From positions 558,001 through 622,000 of the forward strand of contig JADJSK010000002.1 of the NCBI GenBank assembly GCA_016711705.1: DNA of 64,000 bases, read 5' to 3'. Below the pieces are notes generated by a model. That model saw nothing but the letters and a program-made list of their open reading frames with translations. It had not been told where the DNA came from and ran no database searches. The position numbers were made by a program, and so were the translations under genes. Below, piece after piece: positions 44,306 through 54,547 of the stretch (positions within the stretch are counted from its first letter, which is position 1; each line of letters opens with the position of its first letter). Source of the DNA: Candidatus Brachybacter algidus. GTDB taxonomy: Bacteria > Bacteroidota > Bacteroidia > Chitinophagales > Saprospiraceae.

Positions 44306-46477
44306 CTAGTGCGGGGCGTCGTTGATACCATCGCCTGCCATTGCCACGATTTTACCCTGAGCTTGAAGTTTCTTAATTTCCTCCATTTTATCCTGAGGTA
44401 AACACTCTGCTTTAAAATGAGTTAGGTTCAAATCAACGGCAACAGCTTTCGCCGTATTGTGATTATCGCCCGTGAGCATGATTACTTCCACGCCATCATC
44501 CAGTAATTTTTGAATAGCATCTTTACTACTCGATTTTATTGCATCAGAAATGACTAAAAAACCCTCTAATTTCCCATCAATAGCAAAATAAGAAACGGTT
44601 TTTCCTTTTTTCTGCTCGTTTACGATTTGTTGCTTTTGATCTTCTCCAACGGCTACATTTTTATCTTGCATCAGTTTTTCGTTACCAATAACAATGCTTT
44701 TACCTTCTAGCATCCCCATAACACCTTTTCCCGAAATGGCTTCAAATTCTGATATGGTTTTAATTGCCAACTCTTTGTCCTTTGCCTTTTTTACAATGGC
44801 TTCTGCTAATGGGTGTTCACTTTGTGCATTGATTGATGCTGCCAATATCAAGAGTTCATCCTCAGAAAAATTCTGAAAAGAATGAATTATCTCCAAAGAC
44901 GGTTTGCCTTCAGTAATCGTTCCAGTTTTGTCGGTAATCAACACATCTACTTTATCCATTTTTTCCAGAGCTTCTGCATCTTTAATCAATACACCATTTT
45001 GGGCACCTTTACCTACGCCTACCATTACACTCATGGGAGTTGCCAAGCCCAGAGCGCAAGGACAAGCTATAATTAATACTGCCAATGCATTTACAAAAGC
45101 ATATACATATGAAGGTTCAGGTCCTAAAAATTTCCAAATTAAGAATGTACTTAAGGAAATTAACATTACTATCGGAACGAAATATTTTGAAATGGTGTCT
45201 GCCAACTTTTGGATAGGGGCTTTGCTTCGACTGGCATCATTCACCATTTTAATAATCTGGGCAAGCAGGGTTTCATCGCCAACTTTTTCGGCCTTAAAGA
45301 TAAAAGATCTATTGCCGTTTATAGTGCCCGAACTTACCTTGTCATTTACAGTTTTTTCAACAGGAATTGGTTCACCAGTAATCATGGATTCATCTATGTT
45401 GCTGCTACCATCAGTTATACTGCCATCCACAGGGATTTTATCTCCCGGCTTCACACGCAAGAAATCTCCAACCTTAATATCGTGAATAGAAATAGTTTTT
45501 TCAATGCCATTTTCAACCAAAATAGCCTGCGTGGGAGCTAATTTTAATAATGCTTTTATAGCTCCATTGGTTTGGCTATGCGCCCTTGCTTCTAGTACTT
45601 GACCCAATAATACCAAGGTAAGAATCACAGTTACAGCTTCGAAATAAAGATAAACACTGCCATCATGATTCTTGAACTGGTCCGGAAATATATTCGGGAA
45701 AAGTAATGCCACCACACTAAAAATAAATGCGGCTCCTGCACCAACTCCAATGAGGCTGAACATATTTAGATTCCATGTTTTGAAGGAATTCCACGCTCTT
45801 TCGAAAAACATCCAACATGCATAAAAAACTACGGGTAGAGACAACGCAAATTGGAGCCAATTTTTAAAATTTACGCTAAGCCAACTATTTATAGGATTGT
45901 TTGGTATCATTTCTCCCATTACTAGTATGAAAATGGGTAAGGTAAATGCTACAGCAATTTTAAATTTTCTAACAAGTTTTTGATATGTTTTATTTTCTGC
46001 ATCCTCAGGGATCAAAGGCGCGAGATCCATTCCGCAGATTGAACAATTTCCGGGGCCATCTTCCATTATTTCGGGGTGCATAGGACAGGTGTATTGTGTG
46101 CTTTTGACCACACTTGCTTGTTGCAACAGATCCATTCCACAGACGGGACAGTCTCCTGCTTTAGGGTACATTTTATCACCTTCACAGTGCATTGGGCAAT
46201 AATATTTTCCGTCATTATTGGGTTTGGGAATATGTTTTTCTAGTGGTCTTTCTTCCATTGTTTCGTGCATCGACCCAATACTATATTTTCCACCATCATT
46301 TTCCAAAGCGTCTTTAAAAGCGGCTAGAGGAATATGTCTATCCATTTCTATAGTAGCCGATTTCTCTTCAAGACTTACTTCAATTTTGGTTACACCCTCG
46401 ACTTCGCTAAGCGTTTTTAGGACATGATTGCGACAGCCGTTGCAGCTCATTCCTGATATTTGGTATGTATGTGTCAT
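44306..46477 (-). CDS. copA: Cu+-translocating P-type ATPase (CopA-like), main part
   Basis: 723 residues. HMA metal-binding domain residues 1-66 with C12-NG-C15. Two heavy-metal-binding Cys modules follow: [14 protein letters not shown]...CPVCGMDL (92-117) and [15 protein letters not shown]...CSICGMDL (129-152). TGEP at 367-370, the Cu+-type CPC at 472-474 in [13 protein letters not shown], phosphorylation site DKTGT at 516-520, SEHPLAEAI, and GDGINDAP at the end. There a lost G (CCCCG-CACTAG instead of CCCCGGCACTAG, about 44315) creates a stop after DAPH; the last helices are in another frame (43992-44282). Joined length is about 828 residues. Inner membrane; exports Cu+ from the cytoplasm. 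Confidence 0.93.
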   Translation of the reverse strand: MTHTYQISGMSCNGCRNHVLKTLSEVEGVTKIEVSLEEKSATIEMDRHIPLAAFKDALENDGGKYSIGSMHETMEERPLEKHIPKPNNDGKYYCPMHCEGDKMYPKAGDCPVCGMDLLQQASVVKSTQYTCPMHPEIMEDGPGNCSICGMDLAPLIPEDAENKTYQKLVRKFKIAVAFTLPIFILVMGEMIPNNPINSWLSVNFKNWLQFALSLPVVFYACWMFFERAWNSFKTWNLNMFSLIGVGAGAAFIFSVVALLFPNIFPDQFKNHDGSVYLYFEAVTVILTLVLLGQVLEARAHSQTNGAIKALLKLAPTQAILVENGIEKTISIHDIKVGDFLRVKPGDKIPVDGSITDGSSNIDESMITGEPIPVEKTVNDKVSSGTINGNRSFIFKAEKVGDETLLAQIIKMVNDASRSKAPIQKLADTISKYFVPIVMLISLSTFLIWKFLGPEPSYVYAFVNALAVLIIACPCALGLATPMSVMVGVGKGAQNGVLIKDAEALEKMDKVDVLITDKTGTITEGKPSLEIIHSFQNFSEDELLILAASINAQSEHPLAEAIVKKAKDKELAIKTISEFEAISGKGVMGMLEGKSIVIGNEKLMQDKNVAVGEDQKQQIVNEQKKGKTVSYFAIDGKLEGFLVISDAIKSSSKDAIQKLLDDGVEVIMLTGDNHNTAKAVAVDLNLTHFKAECLPQDKMEEIKKLQAQGKIVAMAGDGINDAPH

Positions 46478-46832
46478 TATTTGTAAAATATTAGCAAGAA
46501 AGTAGCCGAAGCAACCCTCATTTTAATTGATTGTGTTATTTTTTACGCATTGCTGTCACAATAAACTAATTAAGTATTGTAAATAGTTAGATTATGATTC
46601 TCTACAGGTTGTTATTCTTGTGAAACTATTGTTAACCTTTAACTATAATTTGCCAACCTACCATAATGTTTTCATTTTATGTGAAACGACCTTAATAAAT
46701 TGACTAACGGTCCGCCATATAATATAGATCTTCCCGATACCGTGTTCCATTCAGTAATAGAGAGACTTCTCTAATAATACCTAAGGCGCTTATGGGTTGC
46801 ATGGACTGATAGCACGAAAATTCCTAATTCTA
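46478..46832. other. Intergenic region, no gene
   Basis: 355 bases between the starts of the copper ATPase gene and the end of the M14 peptidase gene. I see no open frame and no clear CueR- or CopY-type palindrome. A short AGAGACTTCTCT hairpin lies near 46760. Confidence 0.5.
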
Positions 46833-48578
46833 CTACTTTACCTTCACCACCGGATAAACATTAGCCCATGGCTCCCCATACTTAGAGCGCTCATATATAA
46901 AATTCAATTGGCCAAAAGCATTGGTTTTAAGTGCTGGGTCAGCTTCGATGGCCTTATCGAGTGCTGTGCGGAGGGGTGGATCCTTTTTAAGTAATTCGGC
47001 AGCTTCATCTTCAAAAACATAATCTGAAAATCCTTCTTTTCTATTTAATATACCATCAAAGAAATTCCAATTGAAATATGAGTCGGTGGCTTGAGGTTCC
47101 AGCGTTTCTACGATGTATCTTTTGGCTCGTTGATCTGTTGGAATAATGTAATCCCCTTTCAAAAATTGTTTTGTGACTTCAATCGGCTCCACTTGTGTAT
47201 TGTAATGTCCAAAATGACTTTCGTAAGGATTTTTAATGCTCTCTGTTTTTATAATTTTGTAAGCCTGACCTTTTATCACAGTGTCCTGACCGATTTTAAC
47301 CATTTTTACACCATTCATCTTCATTCTTTCTACTACCTTATAATAGGCTTGCGGTAAAATATAAGAAGTCGGCACATCGACCATTGTTGTTGCATTGGCA
47401 TACCCATAATATGGCACCTTCCATGTAACAGGTTTATCTCTGAAATATTTTAAGCGAGGCAGACCTGAAACTTCACTGTTGACATAAGCATAGTCATAAC
47501 CTTTGAAATTGAAAGTATCATTTTTGGTCTTGTCCATTTCCCATGCGACAGGCATTTTTTGTGCCACTTTCATGTCGCGTATTGCTTTAGCACGTTCTAT
47601 TTTAATTGAAACATAATTTTCAGCATTGTATTCGATCATCGACATCATGAATGCATAAGTTGCCTTAACACGTTGATCATAAAGTTTCAACATATGTGTT
47701 TCGGGTACAAAACAAAATGATTGAAACAAACTGCCATAACCTGAAGCATAGCGGGGACTATCTATGAATCCCGGTAGTCCTTTATCAGGTGTTGTCCCCC
47801 AAACATTGACATATGGGCACATCGGAAACGATTTTATATCCATCCTTTTATAAAGATCAGTCAGCATTTGTGTTCGTAGAAATGCTGCTTGTCCATAACC
47901 CAGTTTGTCAGGATGGCTCGCCAGCATTGTCATAGTATATGTATAGTCTGCGCCATTGGAGACATGATTATCAATAAAGATCTCAGGATCCCATTTGGTG
48001 TAGAGTTCTGAGAAACTCATGGCATTTTTTGTATCACATTTGATAAAGTCGCGATTGAGGTCGAGGTTCTGACCATTGCCACGGAATCCGTATTCCGCAG
48101 GGCCATTCTGACTCGCTCTAAGTGAAGAATTTCTGACCAAAGCTCCATCGATGTTGTATACAGGAATGATGACAAGCACCAGCCTTTCTAATAAAGCTGC
48201 TTTTTTGGGGTCAGTGAGAATATCCTGAACTAACCAAAGCGTGGCATCGATACCATCCGGTTCGCCGGGATGTATGCCATTGTTTATAAAAAGGACGTTT
48301 TTCTTTCTTCTACGCGCATCTCCCGGATTAAAATCGCTATTGATATCTACGATTACTTCATGAAGTGGAATTCCGACATCCGTCATGCCGACTTCATTTA
48401 CCTGGATCCTTTTGTCTTTTGCCGCCATAGCTTTATATAATTCAATGGCTTTGGCATAAGTAACGGAGCGATTTGCTTCGACTTCTTTCTTGAAAGGGTA
48501 GGGGGTAAAGGACTCCTGAGCTGAAAGAATATTAAATGTCAAAAAAGTAGCAATAATTATAGCAGAAAACTTGTTCAT
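46833..48578 (-). CDS. Exported M14-family zinc carboxypeptidase
   Basis: 581 residues. Signal peptide 1-20 (FSAIIIATFLTFNILSA-Q). Zinc ligands H103 and E106 in NNGIHPGEPDG and H205 in FIDNHVSNGADYTYTM. Substrate-binding R-G-N-G-Q-N-LDLNRDF at 166-178 (Asn-Arg pair 175-176). The catalytic Glu of M14 should lie late in the domain; SFCFVPETHML (about 290-300) is the best candidate. The C-terminal 230 residues are an additional domain common in Bacteroidota M14 proteins. Acts in the periplasm or outside on peptide C-termini. No T9SS tail. Single gene. Confidence 0.88.
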   Translation of the reverse strand: MNKFSAIIIATFLTFNILSAQESFTPYPFKKEVEANRSVTYAKAIELYKAMAAKDKRIQVNEVGMTDVGIPLHEVIVDINSDFNPGDARRRKKNVLFINNGIHPGEPDGIDATLWLVQDILTDPKKAALLERLVLVIIPVYNIDGALVRNSSLRASQNGPAEYGFRGNGQNLDLNRDFIKCDTKNAMSFSELYTKWDPEIFIDNHVSNGADYTYTMTMLASHPDKLGYGQAAFLRTQMLTDLYKRMDIKSFPMCPYVNVWGTTPDKGLPGFIDSPRYASGYGSLFQSFCFVPETHMLKLYDQRVKATYAFMMSMIEYNAENYVSIKIERAKAIRDMKVAQKMPVAWEMDKTKNDTFNFKGYDYAYVNSEVSGLPRLKYFRDKPVTWKVPYYGYANATTMVDVPTSYILPQAYYKVVERMKMNGVKMVKIGQDTVIKGQAYKIIKTESIKNPYESHFGHYNTQVEPIEVTKQFLKGDYIIPTDQRAKRYIVETLEPQATDSYFNWNFFDGILNRKEGFSDYVFEDEAAELLKKDPPLRTALDKAIEADPALKTNAFGQLNFIYERSKYGEPWANVYPVVKVK

Positions 48579-49238
48579 GGAAGCGTATTTAGATTTAGGT
48601 GCAAGTTAGAAAAATATGAAAAGTTTTAAGGTTAAAAAGTGAGGAGGTGAGAAGGTGATAGGGTGATAGGGTGATAGGGTGATAGGGCAGTATTGATAAA
48701 TTTGTTCTTGACTAAATATTAATCTAGACAGCTAAAGGAGATTTCGAAGTCATAATTACGAATTATAAAATAATTAAGAAACTATAACCCAGCTGAAGTT
48801 CCGAGATTGATTATCACGACTGCAGGGATTAGATAATCTTACTAGAATTAGAATATGACTTGGAAACTTCACTATTCTTCAAAAGCATTGGATTACCGGA
48901 TGCCGACTTTTTTACCACACAGGCTATTTGCTTCAAAACTAGCACCCAAAAGAAAAAATCATTAATCCAATGATGTTCATACTGAGTTGAAATATATTAA
49001 TACCCATATTCTATAAAAGTTAATACCCACGATAATTTGTCTTACATTCAATGATTTAAGAAAACAAAGGGAATTTAACCTTTGATTAAATTTTGTGCGC
49101 TGATGGAACCATGTATTTAATAATTGAATTTTAGATTACTGATTACTGATTACTGATTACTGATTACTGATAACTGACCACTGATTACTGATAACATCTC
49201 CAACATTCTTATATTTGTCCCAAATAGAAAATATCAAA
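48579..49238. repeat. Intergenic region with GGTGATAG and ATTACTG arrays
   Basis: No gene. At 48638-48688 GAGGAGGTGAGAAGGTGATA is followed by GGGTGATA units (four in tandem). At 49134-49195 there are at least five ATTACTG-type units, some changed to ATAACTG. The second array ends about 45 bases upstream of the paaZ start, so it lies in or next to its promoter. Confidence 0.7.
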
Positions 49239-51281
49239 ATGCAAAATATACAAAACTTTATCGCCGGACAGTGGATTAGTGGGGATGGCCCAGGTCAACC
49301 ATTGATGCACGCCATCACAGGTGAACAATTTGCGACGGTGTCTTCTAAAGGGCTGGATTTTCAAGGCATGTTCGACTTTGCGAGAGATAAAGGCAATAAG
49401 TCTTTAAGAAAAATGACTTTTCAAGAGAGAGCTTTAATGCTAAAGGCACTTGCTTTGTACCTCATGGATCGAAAAGAAAAATATTACGAGGTAAGTTATA
49501 AAACCGGCGCTACCAGAGTAGATAGCTGGGTGGACATCGAAGGCGGAATAGGTAATTTATTTGCCAATGCAAGTCTGCGAAGAAAATTGCCGAACCAACC
49601 ATTCTGCATTGATGGTGAATATGCCCCACTCTCAAAAGAAGGGAGTTTCATCGGTCAGCATATTCTTGTGCCAAAACTAGGTGTCGCCTTGCACATCAAT
49701 GCCTTCAATTTCCCTGTTTGGGGCATGCTCGAAAAAGTAGCAGTCAATCTACTAGCAGGAATGCCCGCTATTGTTAAGCCGGCTGCCATTACTTCCTACT
49801 TAACTGAAGTAGTTTTTAGAGACATCATCGAGAGTGGATTGCTCCCAGCAGGTGCCTTGCAACTTGTCACTGGTTCCGCACACAATTTAATTGATTTTGT
49901 CAATGAGCAGGATGTGGTCACATTTACAGGATCCGCTGATACAGGACGTTTGTTGAAGAGACATGAGAATATTATTGAACATGCAGTTCCTTTTAATATG
50001 GAGGCCGATTCATTGAATTGTTGCATTCTCGGCAGTGATGCAGTATTTGGAACTCCTGAATTCGACTCATTTATCAAAGAAGTCAAACGAGAGGTTACCA
50101 CGAAAGCAGGTCAAAAATGCACTGCAATCAGAAGGATCATTGTTCCTGAAAACATGGTAGAAGACGTTAGTTACCATCTCACAGAAGCGTTGTCGCAGGT
50201 GATGATCGGAGATACAAAGCATAAAAATGTGAGGATGGGTGCATTGGTCGGTAAAGGTCAGGTCGAGGAAGTAAAAGGTAAAGTCGTTCAGTTATTAAAA
50301 GACTCAGAACTTGTCTATGGTCTGGATGAATTAATATTAGTAGGAGATAATACCCAAAATGGTTCATTCATGGGACCTGTTCTGCTAAGGGCTACTAATA
50401 CCGAAGCAGATAGTCGCGTACACGATATAGAAGCATTTGGCCCGGTATCGACAATCATTGGTTATAAGGACATTGATCATGCAATTGAATTGGCCAATAG
50501 GGGTAAAGGCTCACTTGTTAGTAGCATTGTAACTTATGATGATGCCATAGCAACACAATATACACTTGGAGCGGCTCCTTATCATGGAAGGATTATGGTT
50601 CTCAACAGAGATTGTGCAAAGGAGAGTACAGGTCATGGAAGTCCGATGCCTTTGCTAACACATGGAGGTCCTGGTAGGGCAGGAGGTGGTGAGGAAATGG
50701 GTGGATTGAGAGGTATCAAACATTACATGCAGCGCTGTGCTGTGCAAGGTTCACCTACGACTTTAACTGAAATAACTCAGGTATACCAGCCCGGCGGGAA
50801 ATATAAAGATCCGGGCAAACATCCATTCAGATTGCATTTTGAAGAATTGACTGTGGGAGATACGTTAATTACACACAAAAGAACGATCACTGAGACAGAT
50901 ATTATCAATTTTGCCAATGTGAGTTGGGATCATTTCTATGCTCATACAGACATTACAAGTCTTGACGGCACCATATTTACTGAAAGAGTAGCACATGGAT
51001 ATTTTGTATTATCTGCTGCGGCAGGCTTGTTTGTAGATCCGGGAAAAGGCCCTGTATTATTGAACTATGGTCTTGAAGAATGTCGCTTCTTAAAGCCGGT
51101 CTATGCGGGAATGACCATAGGCGTAAAACTCACAGTCAAAGAAAAAATCGACCAGGAGAAAAAGACGGACGATGATATTGCAAAAGGCATTGTAAAATAT
51201 TATGTGGATATTTATGATGAATTGGACGAGAAAGTCGCTGTGGCGACAATATTGACGATGGTTAAGAAAATAGATAATTGA
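49239..51281 (+). CDS. paaZ: PaaZ: oxepin-CoA hydrolase / 3-oxo-5,6-dehydrosuberyl-CoA semialdehyde dehydrogenase
   Basis: 680 residues from ATG 49239 (MQNIQNFIAGQWISGDG); an in-frame TTG at 49215 is a less likely start. N-terminal aldehyde dehydrogenase domain (to about 510) with catalytic E255 in FNMEADSLN and C294 in KAGQKCTAIRR, one position from E256 and C295 of E. coli PaaZ. C-terminal MaoC-type hydratase domain (about 525-675) with D564 and H569 in SWDHFYAHTD. The enzyme opens the oxepin-CoA ring and oxidises the aldehyde in aerobic phenylacetate breakdown. The rest of the paa genes are not in this window; an enoyl-CoA hydratase gene follows after 220 bp. Confidence 0.95.
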   Translation: MQNIQNFIAGQWISGDGPGQPLMHAITGEQFATVSSKGLDFQGMFDFARDKGNKSLRKMTFQERALMLKALALYLMDRKEKYYEVSYKTGATRVDSWVDIEGGIGNLFANASLRRKLPNQPFCIDGEYAPLSKEGSFIGQHILVPKLGVALHINAFNFPVWGMLEKVAVNLLAGMPAIVKPAAITSYLTEVVFRDIIESGLLPAGALQLVTGSAHNLIDFVNEQDVVTFTGSADTGRLLKRHENIIEHAVPFNMEADSLNCCILGSDAVFGTPEFDSFIKEVKREVTTKAGQKCTAIRRIIVPENMVEDVSYHLTEALSQVMIGDTKHKNVRMGALVGKGQVEEVKGKVVQLLKDSELVYGLDELILVGDNTQNGSFMGPVLLRATNTEADSRVHDIEAFGPVSTIIGYKDIDHAIELANRGKGSLVSSIVTYDDAIATQYTLGAAPYHGRIMVLNRDCAKESTGHGSPMPLLTHGGPGRAGGGEEMGGLRGIKHYMQRCAVQGSPTTLTEITQVYQPGGKYKDPGKHPFRLHFEELTVGDTLITHKRTITETDIINFANVSWDHFYAHTDITSLDGTIFTERVAHGYFVLSAAAGLFVDPGKGPVLLNYGLEECRFLKPVYAGMTIGVKLTVKEKIDQEKKTDDDIAKGIVKYYVDIYDELDEKVAVATILTMVKKIDN

Positions 51282-51458
51282 TTAAGGAGTTTGGCGTTTG
51301 TTGTTTGTGGTTTGAAGCTTTATTTTCAAATTCAATAAACCTGAAAGCTTGCCGGACTGAGTAGACAGGGTTGATATTATGAAATGAAATAATATGTAAA
51401 GCTCTTTAAGAGCGTTTCCCTCCAGCGAATTGCGAAAGCTGTTCGATATGTAAAAAAC

Positions 51459-51476
51459 AAATTGCGAAAGCAATTT
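51459..51476 (+). other. Small GNRA-loop hairpin upstream of the hydratase gene
   Basis: AAATTGC-GAAA-GCAATTT, a perfect 7-bp stem with a GAAA tetraloop, 25 bases before the ATG of the hydratase gene. A partial copy, GAATTGCGAAAGC, lies 32 bases earlier. It could affect translation of the hydratase or stop part of the transcripts coming from paaZ. Confidence 0.5.
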
Positions 51477-51501
51477 CCATTTTTAAAAAAATAAAATATC
51501 C

Positions 51502-52266
51502 ATGAGCGATAATCAAGCATACGTTAGATCCCAAATAAAATCAGACAGAGTCGAAATAGAATTTTATCACCCTGCAGGGAATTCACTTCCGGGCTCATTA
51601 TTAGCACAATTGGTACGTGCGATAAATGATGCAGGTAATGAAAAACCAAATGTCATCCTACTAAAAAGCCATGGAGAAAGAACGTTCTGTGCAGGAGCTA
51701 GCTTCGACGAATTGTCGTCAATCGGAGATGAGGCAACAGGGCTAAAGTTTTTCTCAGGATTTGCAAATGTCATCAATGCCATACGTAAGAGTTCAAAAAT
51801 CGTCCTCACTCGAGTTCAAGGGAAAGCAGTAGGCGGAGGAGTGGGCATCATGGCTGCATCCGATTATGTCATAGCCAGCAAATACGCTTCCGTAAGATTA
51901 AGTGAATTGGCTGTTGGTATTGGCCCTTTCGTCATTGGCCCTGCTGTGGAGCGGAAGATCGGACTGTCTGCATTTGCGAAGATGGCCTTGACACCGGATG
52001 AATGGCAGACTGCTGAGTGGGCACTACAAAGAGATCTTGTTCAGGAGGTTTTTGAAGACGTGAAACAGGTCGATGAATACATAGATTTTCTGATCGCAAA
52101 ATGGAATACTTATAGCCCTGATGCTATGGATGAGCTCAAGAAAGTTCTGTGGAAGGGCACAGAAGATTGGGATAACCTGCTGGCTGAAAGAGCAGCTATC
52201 TCTGGTAGATTAGTGTTAAGTGAATTTACAAAAAATGCTATTAATTCGTTTAAAAGTAAATCATAA
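51502..52266 (+). CDS. Enoyl-CoA hydratase/isomerase family protein
   Basis: 254 residues, crotonase fold. Oxyanion-hole segments are FCAGASFDEL (residues 62-71) and GKAVGGGVGIMAASDYVIAS (107-126). SELAVGIGPFVIGPAVERKI (134-153) replaces the usual E-LG-P-GGT loop; E135 is in the place of one catalytic Glu. The position behind paaZ suggests a step in phenylacetyl-CoA ring-opening or beta-oxidation (PaaF/PaaG-like), but the exact reaction cannot be told. It is separated by 3 bp from the following YdeI-like gene. Confidence 0.87.
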   Translation: MSDNQAYVRSQIKSDRVEIEFYHPAGNSLPGSLLAQLVRAINDAGNEKPNVILLKSHGERTFCAGASFDELSSIGDEATGLKFFSGFANVINAIRKSSKIVLTRVQGKAVGGGVGIMAASDYVIASKYASVRLSELAVGIGPFVIGPAVERKIGLSAFAKMALTPDEWQTAEWALQRDLVQEVFEDVKQVDEYIDFLIAKWNTYSPDAMDELKKVLWKGTEDWDNLLAERAAISGRLVLSEFTKNAINSFKSKS

Positions 52267-52269
52267 AAG

Positions 52270-52881
52270 ATGGGTACGAAAATTAAAGAAGTTGATATAA
52301 TAATCGACAAAGCTGCACCATTCGCCCAACCCATCATGCGTCATTATAGGAATCTCATTCATGATAATTGCCCAAATGTGGAAGAAAAGATAAAATGGGG
52401 CATGGCCTTTTTTGACTATAAAGGTCCCATGACTCATATAGCAGCCTTTAAAGCTCATTGTGCAATTGGGTTTTGGAAAGCACCATTACTAGAAGAATTT
52501 AGCAATACCTTACAACTCGAAGAGCGCACCGCAATGGGACATTTTGGCAAAATTGGAGGAATGGATGAAATGCCATCCGATGAAATTCTGATACCGATTA
52601 TCATGGAAGCCTGGAGGCTAAATGAAGAAAATGTCAAACTCCCTGCTAAAAATAAAGTTGTCAAAGAAATAGATGACTCAGTTCCTGAAGAATTGAAAAT
52701 TGCTTTGTCAAAGGCACCTCAAGCTCAATTCAACTTTGAAAAATTTAGCCCTTCACACAAAAGAGAATACAGCAACTGGATCAGAGAAGCAAAAACAGAG
52801 GCGACTAAATTAAAAAGGATTAACACTGCCATCGAGCAATTAAATGAAGGTAAGAGTAAGGATTGGAAGTATCAAAAATAG
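52270..52881 (+). CDS. YdeI/OmpD-associated family protein (DUF1801 plus OmdA)
   Basis: 203 residues. The N-terminal part has a DUF1801 fold (HYRNLIHDNCPNVEEKIKWG, MTHIAAFKAHCAIGFWKAPL). The C-terminal part is the OmdA module: VPEELKIALSKAPQAQFNFE, KFSPSHKREYSNWI and EAKTEATKLKRINTAIEQL. Soluble, function unknown; relatives have been tied to envelope stress. Only 3 bp behind the hydratase gene, so probably co-transcribed with it. Confidence 0.88.
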   Translation: MGTKIKEVDIIIDKAAPFAQPIMRHYRNLIHDNCPNVEEKIKWGMAFFDYKGPMTHIAAFKAHCAIGFWKAPLLEEFSNTLQLEERTAMGHFGKIGGMDEMPSDEILIPIIMEAWRLNEENVKLPAKNKVVKEIDDSVPEELKIALSKAPQAQFNFEKFSPSHKREYSNWIREAKTEATKLKRINTAIEQLNEGKSKDWKYQK

Positions 52882-52975
52882 GTGAGAGGGTGAGAGGGTG
52901 ATAAGGTGATCAGGTGATGAGTGATCAGGTTATCGAGTGATGTGTGATGTGTGATAAGTGAGAAGGTGAGGAGGT
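52882..52975. repeat. GGTGA-family purine-rich tandem repeat
   Basis: Directly after the YdeI-like stop codon: GGTGAGAGGGTGAGAGGGTG and variants such as ATAAGGTGATCAGGTGATGA, GTGATGTGTGATGTGTGATA, ending AGAAGGTGAGGAGGTGAAG. Same family as at 14787, 41440 and 48640. Confidence 0.85.
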
Positions 52976-53038
52976 GAAGCGTATGACTTGGCCGTGACTA
53001 TTCTAATTTCTAACTTCTAATTTCTAATTTTTATAATA

Positions 53039-53833
53039 ATGTCTGAACAAAATTACATAGATATAAATCGCCAATCCTGGAATAACCGGGTTGACAGCCA
53101 TTATGATTCTGATTTCTATGATGTGAAGGGATTTATCGAAGGAAAAACGTCGATTAATAATGAGGAGATGGTCTTGCTCGGAGATGTCAATGGAAAATCC
53201 ATACTTCATCTTCAATGTCATTTCGGTCAAGACACACTCTCGTTGGCAAGATTAGGAGCAAATGTAACTGGAGTAGATCTCTCAGATAAGGCCATTGACA
53301 GAGCAAATGAATTGTCAAACGAGATCGGGGTAGATGCAAGATTTATTTGTTGCGATATTTACGATCTACCTCTTCATCTTGATGAGCAATTTGACATAGT
53401 TTTTACATCATACGGCACAATCGGATGGTTTCCTGATTTGGATAAATGGGCCGGATTAATATCCCGATATTTAAAACATAGCGGCAAATTTGTATTCATT
53501 GACTTTCATCCGGTACTTTGGATGATGGACAATGATTTTATAAAATTTGAATACAATTATTTTAAATCAGATCCTATTATAGAGTCTCAAACCGGGACAT
53601 ATGCTGAAAAAGAATCTGATATTCAGGTAACTGATGTCTCCTGGAATCACTCACTTAGTGAGGTGATGAATTGCCTCATGGATCAACATTTGAGAATGAC
53701 ACATTTTAAGGAATATAATTATTCTTTGTATAATTGCTTCAGTCATATGGAAGAATTTGAAAAGGGAAAGTACCGAATAAAACATTTGGGAGAGAAGCTA
53801 CCGATGATGTATTCGTTAGTTTTTGAAAAATAA
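53039..53833 (+). CDS. Class I SAM-dependent methyltransferase
   Basis: 264 residues. Motif I is SILHLQCHFGQDTLSLARLG with VTGVDLSDKAIDRANELSNE after it; motif II-like FDIVFTSYGTIGWFPDLDKW; then LKHSGKFVFIDFHPVLWM. The LHLQCHFG variant and the long C-terminal cap (KEYNYSLYNCFSHMEEFEKG) mark a subfamily of small-molecule methyltransferases widespread in Bacteroidota, with no known substrate. Single gene. Confidence 0.88.
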   Translation: MSEQNYIDINRQSWNNRVDSHYDSDFYDVKGFIEGKTSINNEEMVLLGDVNGKSILHLQCHFGQDTLSLARLGANVTGVDLSDKAIDRANELSNEIGVDARFICCDIYDLPLHLDEQFDIVFTSYGTIGWFPDLDKWAGLISRYLKHSGKFVFIDFHPVLWMMDNDFIKFEYNYFKSDPIIESQTGTYAEKESDIQVTDVSWNHSLSEVMNCLMDQHLRMTHFKEYNYSLYNCFSHMEEFEKGKYRIKHLGEKLPMMYSLVFEK

Positions 53834-53892
53834 CCAGATGATATGAAGGCAAATTTTAGCTGGAAATAAGAAAAGTATAAAAATTCAATTGA

Positions 53893-54516
53893 ATGCAATA
53901 TCAAAAAATAATTTCGGGAACTACAGTAATCGAATTTCATAACAGCCTTTGGGGTGAAGAAACGATCAAGGTCAATGGGCAGGAAGTTTCCAAAGCGAAG
54001 TCAATAATGGGAGCCGAGCACTTTTTTACAGTCGTAGAAAATAATGAAGAGGCGAGATATGTTCTTGTTACAAAAGTTGATTCTCAGATGCAACCTTTAC
54101 TAGACTTATTCAGAAATGGTATACCCATTAAGCACAATTTAGTCATCAATTACGGAAAGCCGCCGCAGAATGAATATAAAAAGAAAGGAATTTTGTTCCT
54201 TAATAAGTACAAACTTGAAGAAGCAGAGGCTCAGTTTTTAAAGGCAATGGATATAGATAGTTTTGATGCTGAGTTATATCTGTATTTAGCTTGTATTTAT
54301 TCTTTAAGAGAAAATAGTTTGAAAGGTTATGAATATTTGCTGAAGGCTAAACAGAAAAATTTGTGTGATCTCTCTGTCTTTGAAACAAACGACATGCTTG
54401 CTTTTCTTAGAATTCAGGAAGCATTTGAAGGATTTAAGTCAAGTGGGTATAATTCGTACGATGTCAGTTTGATGCCGACCATTTCTAAAGGTGATTCAGG
54501 CCAGGAGGTCAAATAA
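53893..54516 (+). CDS. TPR-like protein, function unknown
   Basis: 207 residues, no signal peptide. Residues 1-85 form a beta-rich domain (VIEFHNSLWGEETIKVNGQE, HFFTVVENNEEARYVLVTKV). Residues 98-170 contain two TPR-like helix pairs (YKKKGILFLNKYKLEEAEAQ, FDAELYLYLACIYSLRENSL). The membrane-anchored relatives I know of have similar N-terminal beta domains, but no family name can be given. Followed by the Nramp gene after 133 bp. Confidence 0.7.
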   Translation: MQYQKIISGTTVIEFHNSLWGEETIKVNGQEVSKAKSIMGAEHFFTVVENNEEARYVLVTKVDSQMQPLLDLFRNGIPIKHNLVINYGKPPQNEYKKKGILFLNKYKLEEAEAQFLKAMDIDSFDAELYLYLACIYSLRENSLKGYEYLLKAKQKNLCDLSVFETNDMLAFLRIQEAFEGFKSSGYNSYDVSLMPTISKGDSGQEVK

Positions 54517-54547
54517 ATATAAAAGCAAATAAAGTTCAAGTTTTTAT

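Noticed and set aside
49239..52881. Complete phenylacetate operon
   Set aside because: Only paaZ and a generic hydratase are here; paaABCDE, paaK and paaJ are not found in the window.
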